Positions 25,794 through 34,074 of a DNA stretch of 64,000 nucleotides are shown one piece after another (positions within the stretch are counted from its first letter, which is position 1; each line of letters begins with the position of its first letter). The notes below the pieces were generated by a model. That model worked only from the letters and a program-made list of their open reading frames with translations, did no database searches and was not told where the DNA came from. Source of the stretch: Pedobacter chinensis (GTDB lineage Bacteria > Bacteroidota > Bacteroidia > Sphingobacteriales > Sphingobacteriaceae); contig NZ_QPKV01000008.1 in the NCBI RefSeq assembly GCF_003339865.1, positions 124,001-188,000 on the forward strand, written 5' to 3'. Position numbers and translations under genes: made by a program.

Positions 25794-25820
25794 ATCTCAA
25801 AATGAGATCGGCTTTTTTTT
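25789..25820 (+). terminator. Terminator ending the accessory module
   Basis: Stem AGCCGATCTCA / TGAGATCGGCT with a three-base loop followed by eight T. Its position relative to the duplicated helicase end is the same as that of the terminator at 23405, but the stem sequence differs. The rest of 25543-26087 shows only the fragment at 25630 and no gene. Confidence 0.85.
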
Positions 25821-26087
25821 CCTGAAATTTTATATTCAAACTTTATTAAATAATTATGAATAAAGGCTGGCATATTTCCTTTCAATAATATTTTCCTCTC
25901 GGATGTATTATTAATCTCTTAGGCTCCGCATTACAAGGCGTCAAATAATTTTGAAATTGGAGAGTTATCGATCAAACCTTATAATAGGTTTTAGTGTAAT
26001 GAAGCATTTCTAGAACAAATACGTTTATTTATTCATATTTGCCTGCACATAAAAATTGCATTATATTGCTTATCTTAAATACCCTTA

Positions 26088-27278
26088 ATGAAGAAAGTCC
26101 TTTATCTAGCCATTTTCATCTCCTTATTTATTTCTTGTAATCCGGTTAGGAGAATCCTAAATACAGGGAATTTGAGGCAAACTGAATTTATAGAGAAAAT
26201 TCCCTTCAATTTTGATTTCGGTGTACCGATTATTAAAGTAAATATTGGTAACAAAAGTTATAATTTCTTATTCGATACCGGCGCACCAACTACACTATCA
26301 CCAGAGCTGGCACGAACTTTAAATTTAAAATCACTACAAAAATCAAAAAATTCTGATTCGCAAGGTTATGAGAAAAAAGAGGATGTTGTTATTATTCCTG
26401 AAATAAAAATTGGGAATCTTATTTTTGAAAATACTGGAGCCTTGATCATCGACATGAAAAAGACTTTCCAAATGGCATGCTTAAATGTAGATGGAATTAT
26501 TGGTGCTAACCAGATGTCAAAAGCGATATGGCAACTCGATTATAAGAACAAGATAATCACTGCAACGAATAACTTATCAAATTTTGAGATCCCAAAAGAT
26601 GTCAAAACAATAGATTTTCTTCCTGTAAAAATTCAAAATACACCTCTTATACCTGTAACCGTTAATTCAAAAACAACCTACATTACATTTGATACCGGAT
26701 CAAACGGAGATCTTAATTTAGGCTTAACAGGCTATCTGGATGCTGTTAAAAACTTAAAAAAAGCAGAGTCGGTTGGCATTGGTGGTACAGGTGTTTATGG
26801 AGAAGGCAGAGAATCAGTTACAACCTATATAAAAGTTCCTGAAATGCAAATCGGCACATTAAAATTAATCAACCAGATTGTACCTTTCAGAAATGGAAAA
26901 TCAGGTAATATTGGCAACGGCATTTTACAACACTATAAAGTGATAATTGATTGGAATATGCACAAAATATATTTGCCTGAGGTATCGAATTTCGATTTCT
27001 CAAAATTAAATCGTTTTGGAATCGGATTAAAATTTATAGAAAACAAAACTGTTATTGCTTCCATCTTTAAAAACACGGATGCAGAACAATTGGGCATGGC
27101 TGTTAATGATGAGATTGTAGAAATCGATGGCCGAAACGTATCTAATTTTACTGAGGCAGATGCTTGTTATTTTACATTTACCAATATCTTCAGGGGAAAA
27201 GATTCATCAAAAGTTACCATATCGAAGAACGGGAGAAAAATAAATTTTAATTTAAAAAGGGCAATTTTGTTAGAGTAA
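26088..27278 (+). CDS. Retropepsin-like aspartyl protease with PDZ domain, lipoprotein
   Basis: The product has 396 residues and a lipoprotein signal (FISCNP). Two aspartyl protease half-domains are visible, each with its own catalytic motif: FDTGAPTT (Asp63) and FDTGSNGD (Asp202). Both active-site Asp residues are in one chain, unlike retropepsin dimers. A PDZ domain follows at about 310-390 (DAEQLGMAVNDEIVEIDGRNV). It is probably an envelope protease for peptides or misfolded proteins. The gene follows the accessory module and precedes the fucosidase gene by about 90 bases. Confidence 0.85.
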   Translation: MKKVLYLAIFISLFISCNPVRRILNTGNLRQTEFIEKIPFNFDFGVPIIKVNIGNKSYNFLFDTGAPTTLSPELARTLNLKSLQKSKNSDSQGYEKKEDVVIIPEIKIGNLIFENTGALIIDMKKTFQMACLNVDGIIGANQMSKAIWQLDYKNKIITATNNLSNFEIPKDVKTIDFLPVKIQNTPLIPVTVNSKTTYITFDTGSNGDLNLGLTGYLDAVKNLKKAESVGIGGTGVYGEGRESVTTYIKVPEMQIGTLKLINQIVPFRNGKSGNIGNGILQHYKVIIDWNMHKIYLPEVSNFDFSKLNRFGIGLKFIENKTVIASIFKNTDAEQLGMAVNDEIVEIDGRNVSNFTEADACYFTFTNIFRGKDSSKVTISKNGRKINFNLKRAILLE

Positions 27279-27366
27279 GAAACACCAAATGCCGTTTCAT
27301 CCAAAAAAACGTTGAACAAAAGTTCTAAATATTACATTTCAATCTTAAAGAAATTATATTCATATT

Positions 27367-29214
27367 ATGCGGGCTTTGAAACTTTTTATTACAATCATAT
27401 TCCTTTCGCAAAGCACAAATCTTTTCGCACAACAAACCGAATCAAAACAACAAAAAATGGAATGGTTTGCCGATGCCAAGCTTGGAATCTTCATCCATTG
27501 GGGAGTATATTCTGTAAATGGAATTTCTGAATCGTGGTCGTTTTTCAACAATTATATTAACCATGATGCTTACCTGAAACAGCTCAATGGTTTTACCGCT
27601 GAAAAATATAATCCAAAGGAATGGGTAACGTTGATTAAGGAAAGCGGCGCCAAATATGCCGTGATTACAACCAAACATCATGATGGCGTAGCATTATGGA
27701 ATACACAAACAGCAAAAGCTACAAGCACAGTTAAAAATAGCGCAGCAAAAAAAGATCTGATCAGCCCATTCGTAAATAATTTGAAACAAGCTGGTTTGAA
27801 AACGGGATTGTATTTCTCACTCCCCGATTGGAGCTATCCGGATTACGATGTTTTCACACGCGAAAGAAAACGATACGACATCAATACAGAACCGAAAAGG
27901 TGGAATGCTTTTTTAAATTATTATCATGGACAGCTTCAAGAACTGTCCACACAATATAACCCAGATTTGGTTTGGTTTGATGGAGACTGGGAACATACCC
28001 CAGCTGAATGGCAAACCGACAAAGTACGCCACTTATTAAAGGCTAAAAACCCAAACATCATCATCAACTCCAGACTCGATCAACACGGCGATTATGATAC
28101 ACCAGAACAAGGTGTTCCTGTTGTAAAACCAACAGCCAGGTATTGGGAGCTTTGCTACACCATGAACGATTCATGGGGATATCAACCCTATGATCATCAT
28201 TATAAATCATCGAATATGATCATCAGAACGTTGGTTGATTGTATCACAATGGGTGGAAATTTATTATTAGATATTGGCCCGAAAGCCGATGGAACCATTG
28301 CAACGGAACAAGTTAAAATTTTAAAAGATTTGGGCCGGTGGACTAAAAAACACAGTGAAGCCATTTATGAAACACAAACCGGGATACCCAACAATCATTT
28401 TTCAGGCAAAACATCATTGTCAAAAGATAAAAAAACCTTATACTTATATATAGATTACCACACTAAAAACGGTTTTTTACTAACAGGAATAAAATCTAAA
28501 ATAACAAAAGTAGAATTGGTTGGAAGTAAGGAACCGGTAAGCGTTGCGGATTTAAATGGAACAGATTACTTTCTCAACTTTAATGATGCTGGTTTTGATA
28601 GCGATGTAACCGTTTTAAAAGTTACCCTGAATGAAGCGATTGAGTTATCTGAAGATAAGCCTGAAGCCATTTCTTTAGCAACTTTATTTGCTGCTCCCCA
28701 GCAGCCTGATTTAACCAATTTCAATTTAAGAAAACTTGCCAAAAACCTGAATGATGGCATAAATATATTTCAAAACACCAATTTGGCAGCTGATGGTTTA
28801 GATTTTAAATCAGGCATAAAAAACTTTAATCCAAAAATTAATAGCTGGGTAATTAAAAATGCAGAAGCATTATATAAAACAAGCGCTGGAATTCCCGAAG
28901 GTCATTATATAGGCAATACAGTGCTTTCTGCTGATAAACAAACTTTATATCTTTTTGTAGAAGGCATACCAACTGGTCCTGTTGCCATTAAAGGATTGGC
29001 TAACAACATCAGCAGAATAAGGATTGTGGGAGAAGGAACAATGCTTAATCACGAAATTTACAATAAACTTTATTGGAGTAAAATACCGGGCATGGTTTAT
29101 ATTGATATTCCAAAAGATAAACTTGATCGGGAATTAACCATTATTGCAGTTCTATTGGATGGCCCGATAAAGTTGTATCGTGAAAAAGTAGGCGCCATTG
29201 AAAGTAATTTGTAA
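27367..29214 (+). CDS. Exported alpha-L-fucosidase, GH29
   Basis: The enzyme removes terminal alpha-L-fucose from glycans. The 615-residue product has a signal peptide ending NLFAQ and a GH29 barrel at about 28-330: WFADAKLGIFIHWGVYSV, TTKHHDG, and the catalytic nucleophile Asp205 in VWFDGDWEH. After the barrel, two related beta modules are seen, about 333-430 (GIPNNHFSGKTSLSKDKKTL) and about 501-605 (GIPEGHYIGNTVLSADKQTL). This looks like a duplicated C-terminal domain and makes the protein longer than simple GH29 enzymes. No SusCD pair lies on the same strand next to it. Confidence 0.93.
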   Translation: MRALKLFITIIFLSQSTNLFAQQTESKQQKMEWFADAKLGIFIHWGVYSVNGISESWSFFNNYINHDAYLKQLNGFTAEKYNPKEWVTLIKESGAKYAVITTKHHDGVALWNTQTAKATSTVKNSAAKKDLISPFVNNLKQAGLKTGLYFSLPDWSYPDYDVFTRERKRYDINTEPKRWNAFLNYYHGQLQELSTQYNPDLVWFDGDWEHTPAEWQTDKVRHLLKAKNPNIIINSRLDQHGDYDTPEQGVPVVKPTARYWELCYTMNDSWGYQPYDHHYKSSNMIIRTLVDCITMGGNLLLDIGPKADGTIATEQVKILKDLGRWTKKHSEAIYETQTGIPNNHFSGKTSLSKDKKTLYLYIDYHTKNGFLLTGIKSKITKVELVGSKEPVSVADLNGTDYFLNFNDAGFDSDVTVLKVTLNEAIELSEDKPEAISLATLFAAPQQPDLTNFNLRKLAKNLNDGINIFQNTNLAADGLDFKSGIKNFNPKINSWVIKNAEALYKTSAGIPEGHYIGNTVLSADKQTLYLFVEGIPTGPVAIKGLANNISRIRIVGEGTMLNHEIYNKLYWSKIPGMVYIDIPKDKLDRELTIIAVLLDGPIKLYREKVGAIESNL

Positions 29215-29269
29215 TTATTTAACAATTGTAAAATAGTTATTCAGCTTTATGATTATCCCTAAATTGCAG

Positions 29270-29277
29270 TACTTTCG
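29270..29277 (+). promoter_or_regulatory. Possible -7 element of bshC
   Basis: TACTTTCG, one base off TAnnTTTG, lies 7 bases upstream of the bshC ATG. It is so close that the transcript would have almost no leader. No clear -33 element is seen. Confidence 0.3.
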
Positions 29278-29283
29278 CTAATT

Positions 29284-30870
29284 ATGCAGGCAAAATATAT
29301 CTCCTATCAGGAAACCGGTTCATTTTCAAAATTGGTTTTGGATTATATCAATAACGAGGAACAGCTAAAGGCTTTCTACAGTTATCGTCCTGATATGAAG
29401 GGTTTAGCCGAAGCTATAGATAAAAGGCATTTCCTGGGTGATAGAAATATTCTGGTTGAGGTTTTAAAAAGCCAGTATCAACATTTAACACCTAATAAAT
29501 CGGTTTCTAAAAACATTGAGCTTTTAAGTCTTGATAATACTTTTACAGTAACCACGGGTCATCAGCTCAACCTTTTTACCGGCCCGCTTTATTTTATTTA
29601 CAAAATAGTAACCACCATCAATTTGGCCATCGAACTAAAAATGGCTCATCCTGATCAAAACTTTGTTCCTGTTTATTGGATGGCAACAGAAGATCATGAT
29701 TTTGATGAGATTAATCATGTTAGTGTTGATGAGAAAAACATTAGCTGGATTCAAACAACTAATGGAGCAACCGGAAGATTGAGCACTAAAACCGTTGCCG
29801 CAGCGGTTACCGCATATAAAGGTTATTTAGGCATTTCAAAAAATGGCAAACACATTGCCAAACTTGTAGAGCGTGCTTATTTAAACCATGATAATTTAGC
29901 AGATGCAACCCGTTATCTGGTTAATAAATTATTCGAAAAATATGGTTTGGTCATTGTAAATGCCGATGAACCATCACTCAAAAAGCTTTTCACAAATATT
30001 ATCACTTCAGATATTATTGAACACAATAGTTCAAAAAACATTGAGCAAAGCTCTAAAAACCTGGAAGAACTGGGATATAAAACACAGGTTAATGGTCGCG
30101 ATATCAATTTCTTTTATTTGAAAGATGATTTACGCGAACGATTAATTTTTGAAAACGGGAAGTATGTGGTGAACCACACTGAAATTCGTTTTTCAGAAGA
30201 AGAACTAAAAACTGAAATCAATACCCATCCGGAACGTTTTAGTCCGAATGTGGTGATACGGCCTATGTACCAGGAGGTTATTTTACCTAACATCGCTTAC
30301 ATTGGTGGCGGTGCAGAAGTGGCTTACTGGATGCAACTGAAAGCCAACTTCGATTTTTATAAAGTTGATTTCCCGGTGTTGCTGTTGCGAAATTCGGCGT
30401 TGTTGATAGATAAGCGGAGTGCTGAAAATTTATACAACTTAGGTTTTTCATTAGAAGATGTGTTCTTGCCTCTGGAGGAATTGAAAAATCTTTGGGTTCG
30501 AAAAAACTCTACCGCACAATTAAGCTTATCCGATGAAATCAGGGCCATCAACAGCATTTTCGATCAGATTAAACTGAATGCTTATAAAATTGATAAAACC
30601 CTTTCTGTTTCTAGTGATACAGCAAAACAGAAAACCAACCGTTTACTGGAAAATCTGGAAAAAAAACTATTCCGGGCCGAAAAACGCAAACATGAAACCG
30701 CTCTGATTCAAATCGAGAATGTTAAGAGAAGGCTTTTCCCGAATGGAACCTTACAGGAGCGCATCCTGAACATTGCACCTATGTATGTTAATTATGGCGA
30801 AGATTTTCTTTCATCATGTATAGAAAACTTTGAACCGCTCGGAGGAGATTTCACGTTACTTTTACCATAA
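29284..30870 (+). CDS. bshC: Bacillithiol biosynthesis cysteine-adding enzyme BshC
   Basis: BshC adds cysteine to glucosaminyl-malate in the last step of bacillithiol synthesis. The 528-residue product matches the family length and carries TGHQLNLFTGPLYFIYKI, PVYWMATEDHDFDEI and the C-terminal coiled coil (about 440-490, LENLEKKLFRAEKRKHETAL). It is cytoplasmic. bshA and bshB are not in the window. The gene points to bacillithiol as the low-molecular-weight thiol of this organism. Confidence 0.95.
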   Translation: MQAKYISYQETGSFSKLVLDYINNEEQLKAFYSYRPDMKGLAEAIDKRHFLGDRNILVEVLKSQYQHLTPNKSVSKNIELLSLDNTFTVTTGHQLNLFTGPLYFIYKIVTTINLAIELKMAHPDQNFVPVYWMATEDHDFDEINHVSVDEKNISWIQTTNGATGRLSTKTVAAAVTAYKGYLGISKNGKHIAKLVERAYLNHDNLADATRYLVNKLFEKYGLVIVNADEPSLKKLFTNIITSDIIEHNSSKNIEQSSKNLEELGYKTQVNGRDINFFYLKDDLRERLIFENGKYVVNHTEIRFSEEELKTEINTHPERFSPNVVIRPMYQEVILPNIAYIGGGAEVAYWMQLKANFDFYKVDFPVLLLRNSALLIDKRSAENLYNLGFSLEDVFLPLEELKNLWVRKNSTAQLSLSDEIRAINSIFDQIKLNAYKIDKTLSVSSDTAKQKTNRLLENLEKKLFRAEKRKHETALIQIENVKRRLFPNGTLQERILNIAPMYVNYGEDFLSSCIENFEPLGGDFTLLLP

Positions 30871-30911
30871 ACGTCAGTCCGGAGTCGGTAGTCCAAAACC
30901 CACAGTTGAAC

Positions 30912-30939
30912 TTGATACTTGATACTTGATACTTGATAC
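30912..30939. repeat. Four tandem copies of the 7-mer TTGATAC
   Basis: Perfect 4 x 7-bp microsatellite directly upstream of the Ldh-family gene start. Because the unit is 7 bp and lies in the leader, copy-number change would alter spacing upstream of the ATG at 30944. Confidence 0.85.
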
Positions 30940-30943
30940 TAAA

Positions 30944-32038
30944 ATGAACTTCATAACCTTCACAGAATCACACCTTAGAACCTTTACTTACCACGTTTTT
31001 AAAAAAATGGGGTGTTCAGATGAACATGCAACTTTAGCTACTGATGTATTAATCCGTTCTGATTTACGTGGAATTGATTCGCATGGTGTGGCCCGTTTGA
31101 GTGGCTATGTTCGTTTATGGGAGAAAAAAAGAATTAATGCAACACCGAACATTAAAATCGTTCATGAAACACCAACAACAGCAACTGTTGACGGAGATGC
31201 GGGTTTAGGTTTGGTTGTTGCTCCTTTTGCCATGCAGGTAGCTATCGAAAAGGCAGAGAAATATGGCAGTGGATGGGTATCAGTTAAAAACTCAAATCAC
31301 TTTGGTATTGCGGGTTATCATGCTTTAATGGCGGTTGAAAAAGATATGATCGGCATTAGCATGACGAATGCCAGTCCACTTGTTGCTCCTACTTATGCAA
31401 ATGAAAGATTATTGGGAACCAACCCGATGTGTTATGCTTTTCCAGCTGGAAAATACCCACCCGTGATTGTAGATATGGCCACTGCCGCAGCTGCAAATGG
31501 AAAACTGGAAATTGCACAAAGGGCAAACAAAAATATTCCGGACGGTTGGGTGCAGGATAAAAATGGAGCAGGCTCAACTGATCCTAACGAGTTAAAAAAT
31601 GGTGGCTCACTTTTACCTTTAGGAAGCGATAAAGATCATGGTAGCCATAAAGGTTACGGTTTAAGCGCCACAGTTGATATTTTATCGGCTGTGCTTTCCG
31701 GTGCCAATTACGGGCCATGGGTTCCTCCTTTCGTGGCTTTTTTAGAGCCCTCCGCAAATCCGGTTGGCGAAGGTTTAGGACACTTCTTGGGTGCCATGCG
31801 TGTTGATGGTTTCCGCCCGGTTGAAGATTTTAAAAATCATTTAGATAATTGGGTAGAACGTTTCAAAAGTGCAAAAACGGTAAATCCCGATAAAAAAGTA
31901 ATTATTCCAGGCGAACCTGAACATGAATTTGAACTGGAAAGAAAAGTGAGCGGAATACCGCTAATTGATGTGGTTGTTAAAGATTTAAATGAACTGGCTG
32001 ATAAGCTTGGAATTACAGGTTTAAATTCGTTTAACTGA
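30944..32038 (+). CDS. Ldh-family (malate/L-lactate/ureidoglycolate) NAD(P)-dependent dehydrogenase
   Basis: This type-2 malate/lactate dehydrogenase family enzyme (364 residues) oxidises 2-hydroxy acids with NAD(P). Visible motifs are RSDLRGIDSHGVARL, VSVKNSNHFGIAGYHA with the catalytic His, DMATAAAANGK, and DKDHGSHKGYGL. The exact substrate is open (malate, sulfolactate and ureidoglycolate are known in the family). The ATG at 30944 was chosen; a TTG at 30926 lies inside the 7-mer repeat. It converges with the SusD gene at 32146. Confidence 0.9.
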   Translation: MNFITFTESHLRTFTYHVFKKMGCSDEHATLATDVLIRSDLRGIDSHGVARLSGYVRLWEKKRINATPNIKIVHETPTTATVDGDAGLGLVVAPFAMQVAIEKAEKYGSGWVSVKNSNHFGIAGYHALMAVEKDMIGISMTNASPLVAPTYANERLLGTNPMCYAFPAGKYPPVIVDMATAAAANGKLEIAQRANKNIPDGWVQDKNGAGSTDPNELKNGGSLLPLGSDKDHGSHKGYGLSATVDILSAVLSGANYGPWVPPFVAFLEPSANPVGEGLGHFLGAMRVDGFRPVEDFKNHLDNWVERFKSAKTVNPDKKVIIPGEPEHEFELERKVSGIPLIDVVVKDLNELADKLGITGLNSFN

Positions 32039-32095
32039 TTTTTCAGGTTGAATAAGAAAACTTTTCTGTGATTTTTTGTTAAAAAATCCGGGCAT

Positions 32096-32128
32096 AAAAA
32101 AGCCGTGAGTGTAACCAGCACTCACGGC
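32096..32128 (-). terminator. Terminator of the second SusCD operon
   Basis: Perfect 10-bp stem GCCGTGAGTG (32102-32111) / CACTCACGGC (32119-32128). On the minus strand it is followed by TTTTTT, just past the susD stop codon. Confidence 0.85.
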
Positions 32129-32145
32129 GATAACTAACTAAGTAC

Positions 32146-34056
32146 TTATGGTTTTTTAGCCCACCATAAAGGGGTTAACACTCCATCTGGCCCTCCAAGA
32201 GCTGTAACGGCTTGCGTATAACCGGCGCTATTAGTATTTGGCAAAGTTGATGGATATCTTAATCTCTGAGGAAAGAAACTTACACTACTGGTCATGTAGG
32301 TGCTTGTGGTTAAAGCAGGTAAGTTTGGTAAATTATTTTCTATTGCAGGGTTTTCAAAAAATGGCAATCCTAAACGTCTTTGATCGCTCCAGGCCTCAAG
32401 CGGCAGCCAAGGTGTTTGCGCAATATATTTTTGTGTAATAATCTTCGTTAACAAATCATTTTTAACCGTTCCGCTTTTATAAAGATCATTTTTAGGATAA
32501 ACTAAAGTTGCTGTACCTGCAACATTTGTATTACCATCCACATAATTTACAGTATAACTTGCCGGTGGCTCTGTGGTATGGTTCCAGCTCACTGAAGTTC
32601 CTGTTCTGCTATAGCTGGTTGAAGCTAAATAAGCAGCAGCGAAAGATGAAACTCCCCAATAATCGAAACTTGCTTTCACACCGGCCTCATAAGCAGCCTG
32701 CCCGCCCATTGGAACTGTCCAACCCCTTACTGAAGCTTCAGCCAATAAGAAATAAGTTTCCCAGGGTGCAAACCAGATACGCTGAGAAGCACTTGCTCTA
32801 AATTGATTGCTTAAACGTGGTGTTGTGCCCTCATAGCCTAAAAGTTGATTTTGAGAGCCTTTTGTACCCCAATCTCCTGTTACACCTGTATTCCAAGTAT
32901 TCTTAGCTTCTATGGTTTTAACAACCGCACCACTTGCATTTAATAAATTACGAACAGTAATTTTTGCATCATCAGTCCAGGATGGGTAGGAGTTAAAGTT
33001 TGGATTGGTAAAATCGCCAGGAATAATGAAGGTTTTATAAGCTCTTGGGTCAATAGTATTTGGTAATCCATCTAACCAATAACCAGCCGAAGGATCATTG
33101 GTTCTGGTAGTAAATTGATCAGTAAATCTTAAACCAATATAGTTAGCAGGTTTAATAGCACTTGCAAAAGATGCATCCAATTGATCTTGCGATTGAATTC
33201 CGCCTAAACCAATGTAAATATTGTTTAAAGTTGTTGATAAAAACTGAGCATTCCACTCTCTACTCATTACACCAGTTAAAGCATCCCATCCACCTTTTTC
33301 AGCAACTTTGAAAGTGTGGTCAGTTGTGGTAATGTATTTAGAACCGCTCGCTGCATCCTCAAATTCTGCTTTTGCTTTGGCTGCATCCACTTCTGATAAA
33401 CGCATAGCTAATCTCATTCTTAATGAGTTACCATATCTTTTCCATTTATCATAGTTATATCCATAAGCAGGATCTAAGTTTGATAAGTTACCTGGATTAA
33501 CAACACTTTCATCAATTTTTGAAACTGCATCTTTAATTTCTGCCAGGCAGTAGTAATAAACAGATTTCACATCAACAAACTCAGGATTAGTGCCATTAAA
33601 TGCATTAATTGGAACCGGACCAAAATTATCAGACATTTCACTTACCAGATAAGCCCTCCAAATGCGTCCGATTTGAACCAGATTTTTAGTGTAAACCTTA
33701 ATATTATTATCAGCAATTTGTTTTTCGCCAATTTGAATCCCCGTATTTACAGCGTTTAACCAATCAGCTACTTGATTATAGTATGCAATTGTCCAGCCAT
33801 CGTTATAAGTTCCTGATGATAAACCACCGTTTCTGTGTTGATGCGCAGCCGTTTTCCAGTAAAGAATAAATGACCTTTCTGCCACATCCGGATTCATTTG
33901 TGCTTGAATGATCGAATTATTTAGAAAATATTCTACCTGAACCTGATCTGCGGTTGCCGCAGTAGGGCTTACATTTATTTCATCAAATTTTTTGCAGGAA
34001 GAGACCGCAATAACAGCCGCGATTAGCAAAGTTGATTTTTTGAATATATTTTTCAT
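32146..34056 (-). CDS. SusD/RagB-family lipoprotein (SusD-like_2 type)
   Basis: The 636-residue product is longer than the classical SusD. The lipobox is VSSCKK, followed by FDEINVSPTAAT, and the alpha-helical TPR-like region has YDKWKRYGNSLRMRLAMRLS, typical of the SusD-like_2 branch. It should act as the surface lid of the SusC at 34075, from which it is separated by 18 bases. No glycoside hydrolase or peptidase shares the operon, so the ligand cannot be guessed. A terminator follows. Confidence 0.92.
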   Translation of the reverse strand: MKNIFKKSTLLIAAVIAVSSCKKFDEINVSPTAATADQVQVEYFLNNSIIQAQMNPDVAERSFILYWKTAAHQHRNGGLSSGTYNDGWTIAYYNQVADWLNAVNTGIQIGEKQIADNNIKVYTKNLVQIGRIWRAYLVSEMSDNFGPVPINAFNGTNPEFVDVKSVYYYCLAEIKDAVSKIDESVVNPGNLSNLDPAYGYNYDKWKRYGNSLRMRLAMRLSEVDAAKAKAEFEDAASGSKYITTTDHTFKVAEKGGWDALTGVMSREWNAQFLSTTLNNIYIGLGGIQSQDQLDASFASAIKPANYIGLRFTDQFTTRTNDPSAGYWLDGLPNTIDPRAYKTFIIPGDFTNPNFNSYPSWTDDAKITVRNLLNASGAVVKTIEAKNTWNTGVTGDWGTKGSQNQLLGYEGTTPRLSNQFRASASQRIWFAPWETYFLLAEASVRGWTVPMGGQAAYEAGVKASFDYWGVSSFAAAYLASTSYSRTGTSVSWNHTTEPPASYTVNYVDGNTNVAGTATLVYPKNDLYKSGTVKNDLLTKIITQKYIAQTPWLPLEAWSDQRRLGLPFFENPAIENNLPNLPALTTSTYMTSSVSFFPQRLRYPSTLPNTNSAGYTQAVTALGGPDGVLTPLWWAKKP

Positions 34057-34074
34057 TTGATTATTTTTTATCGA

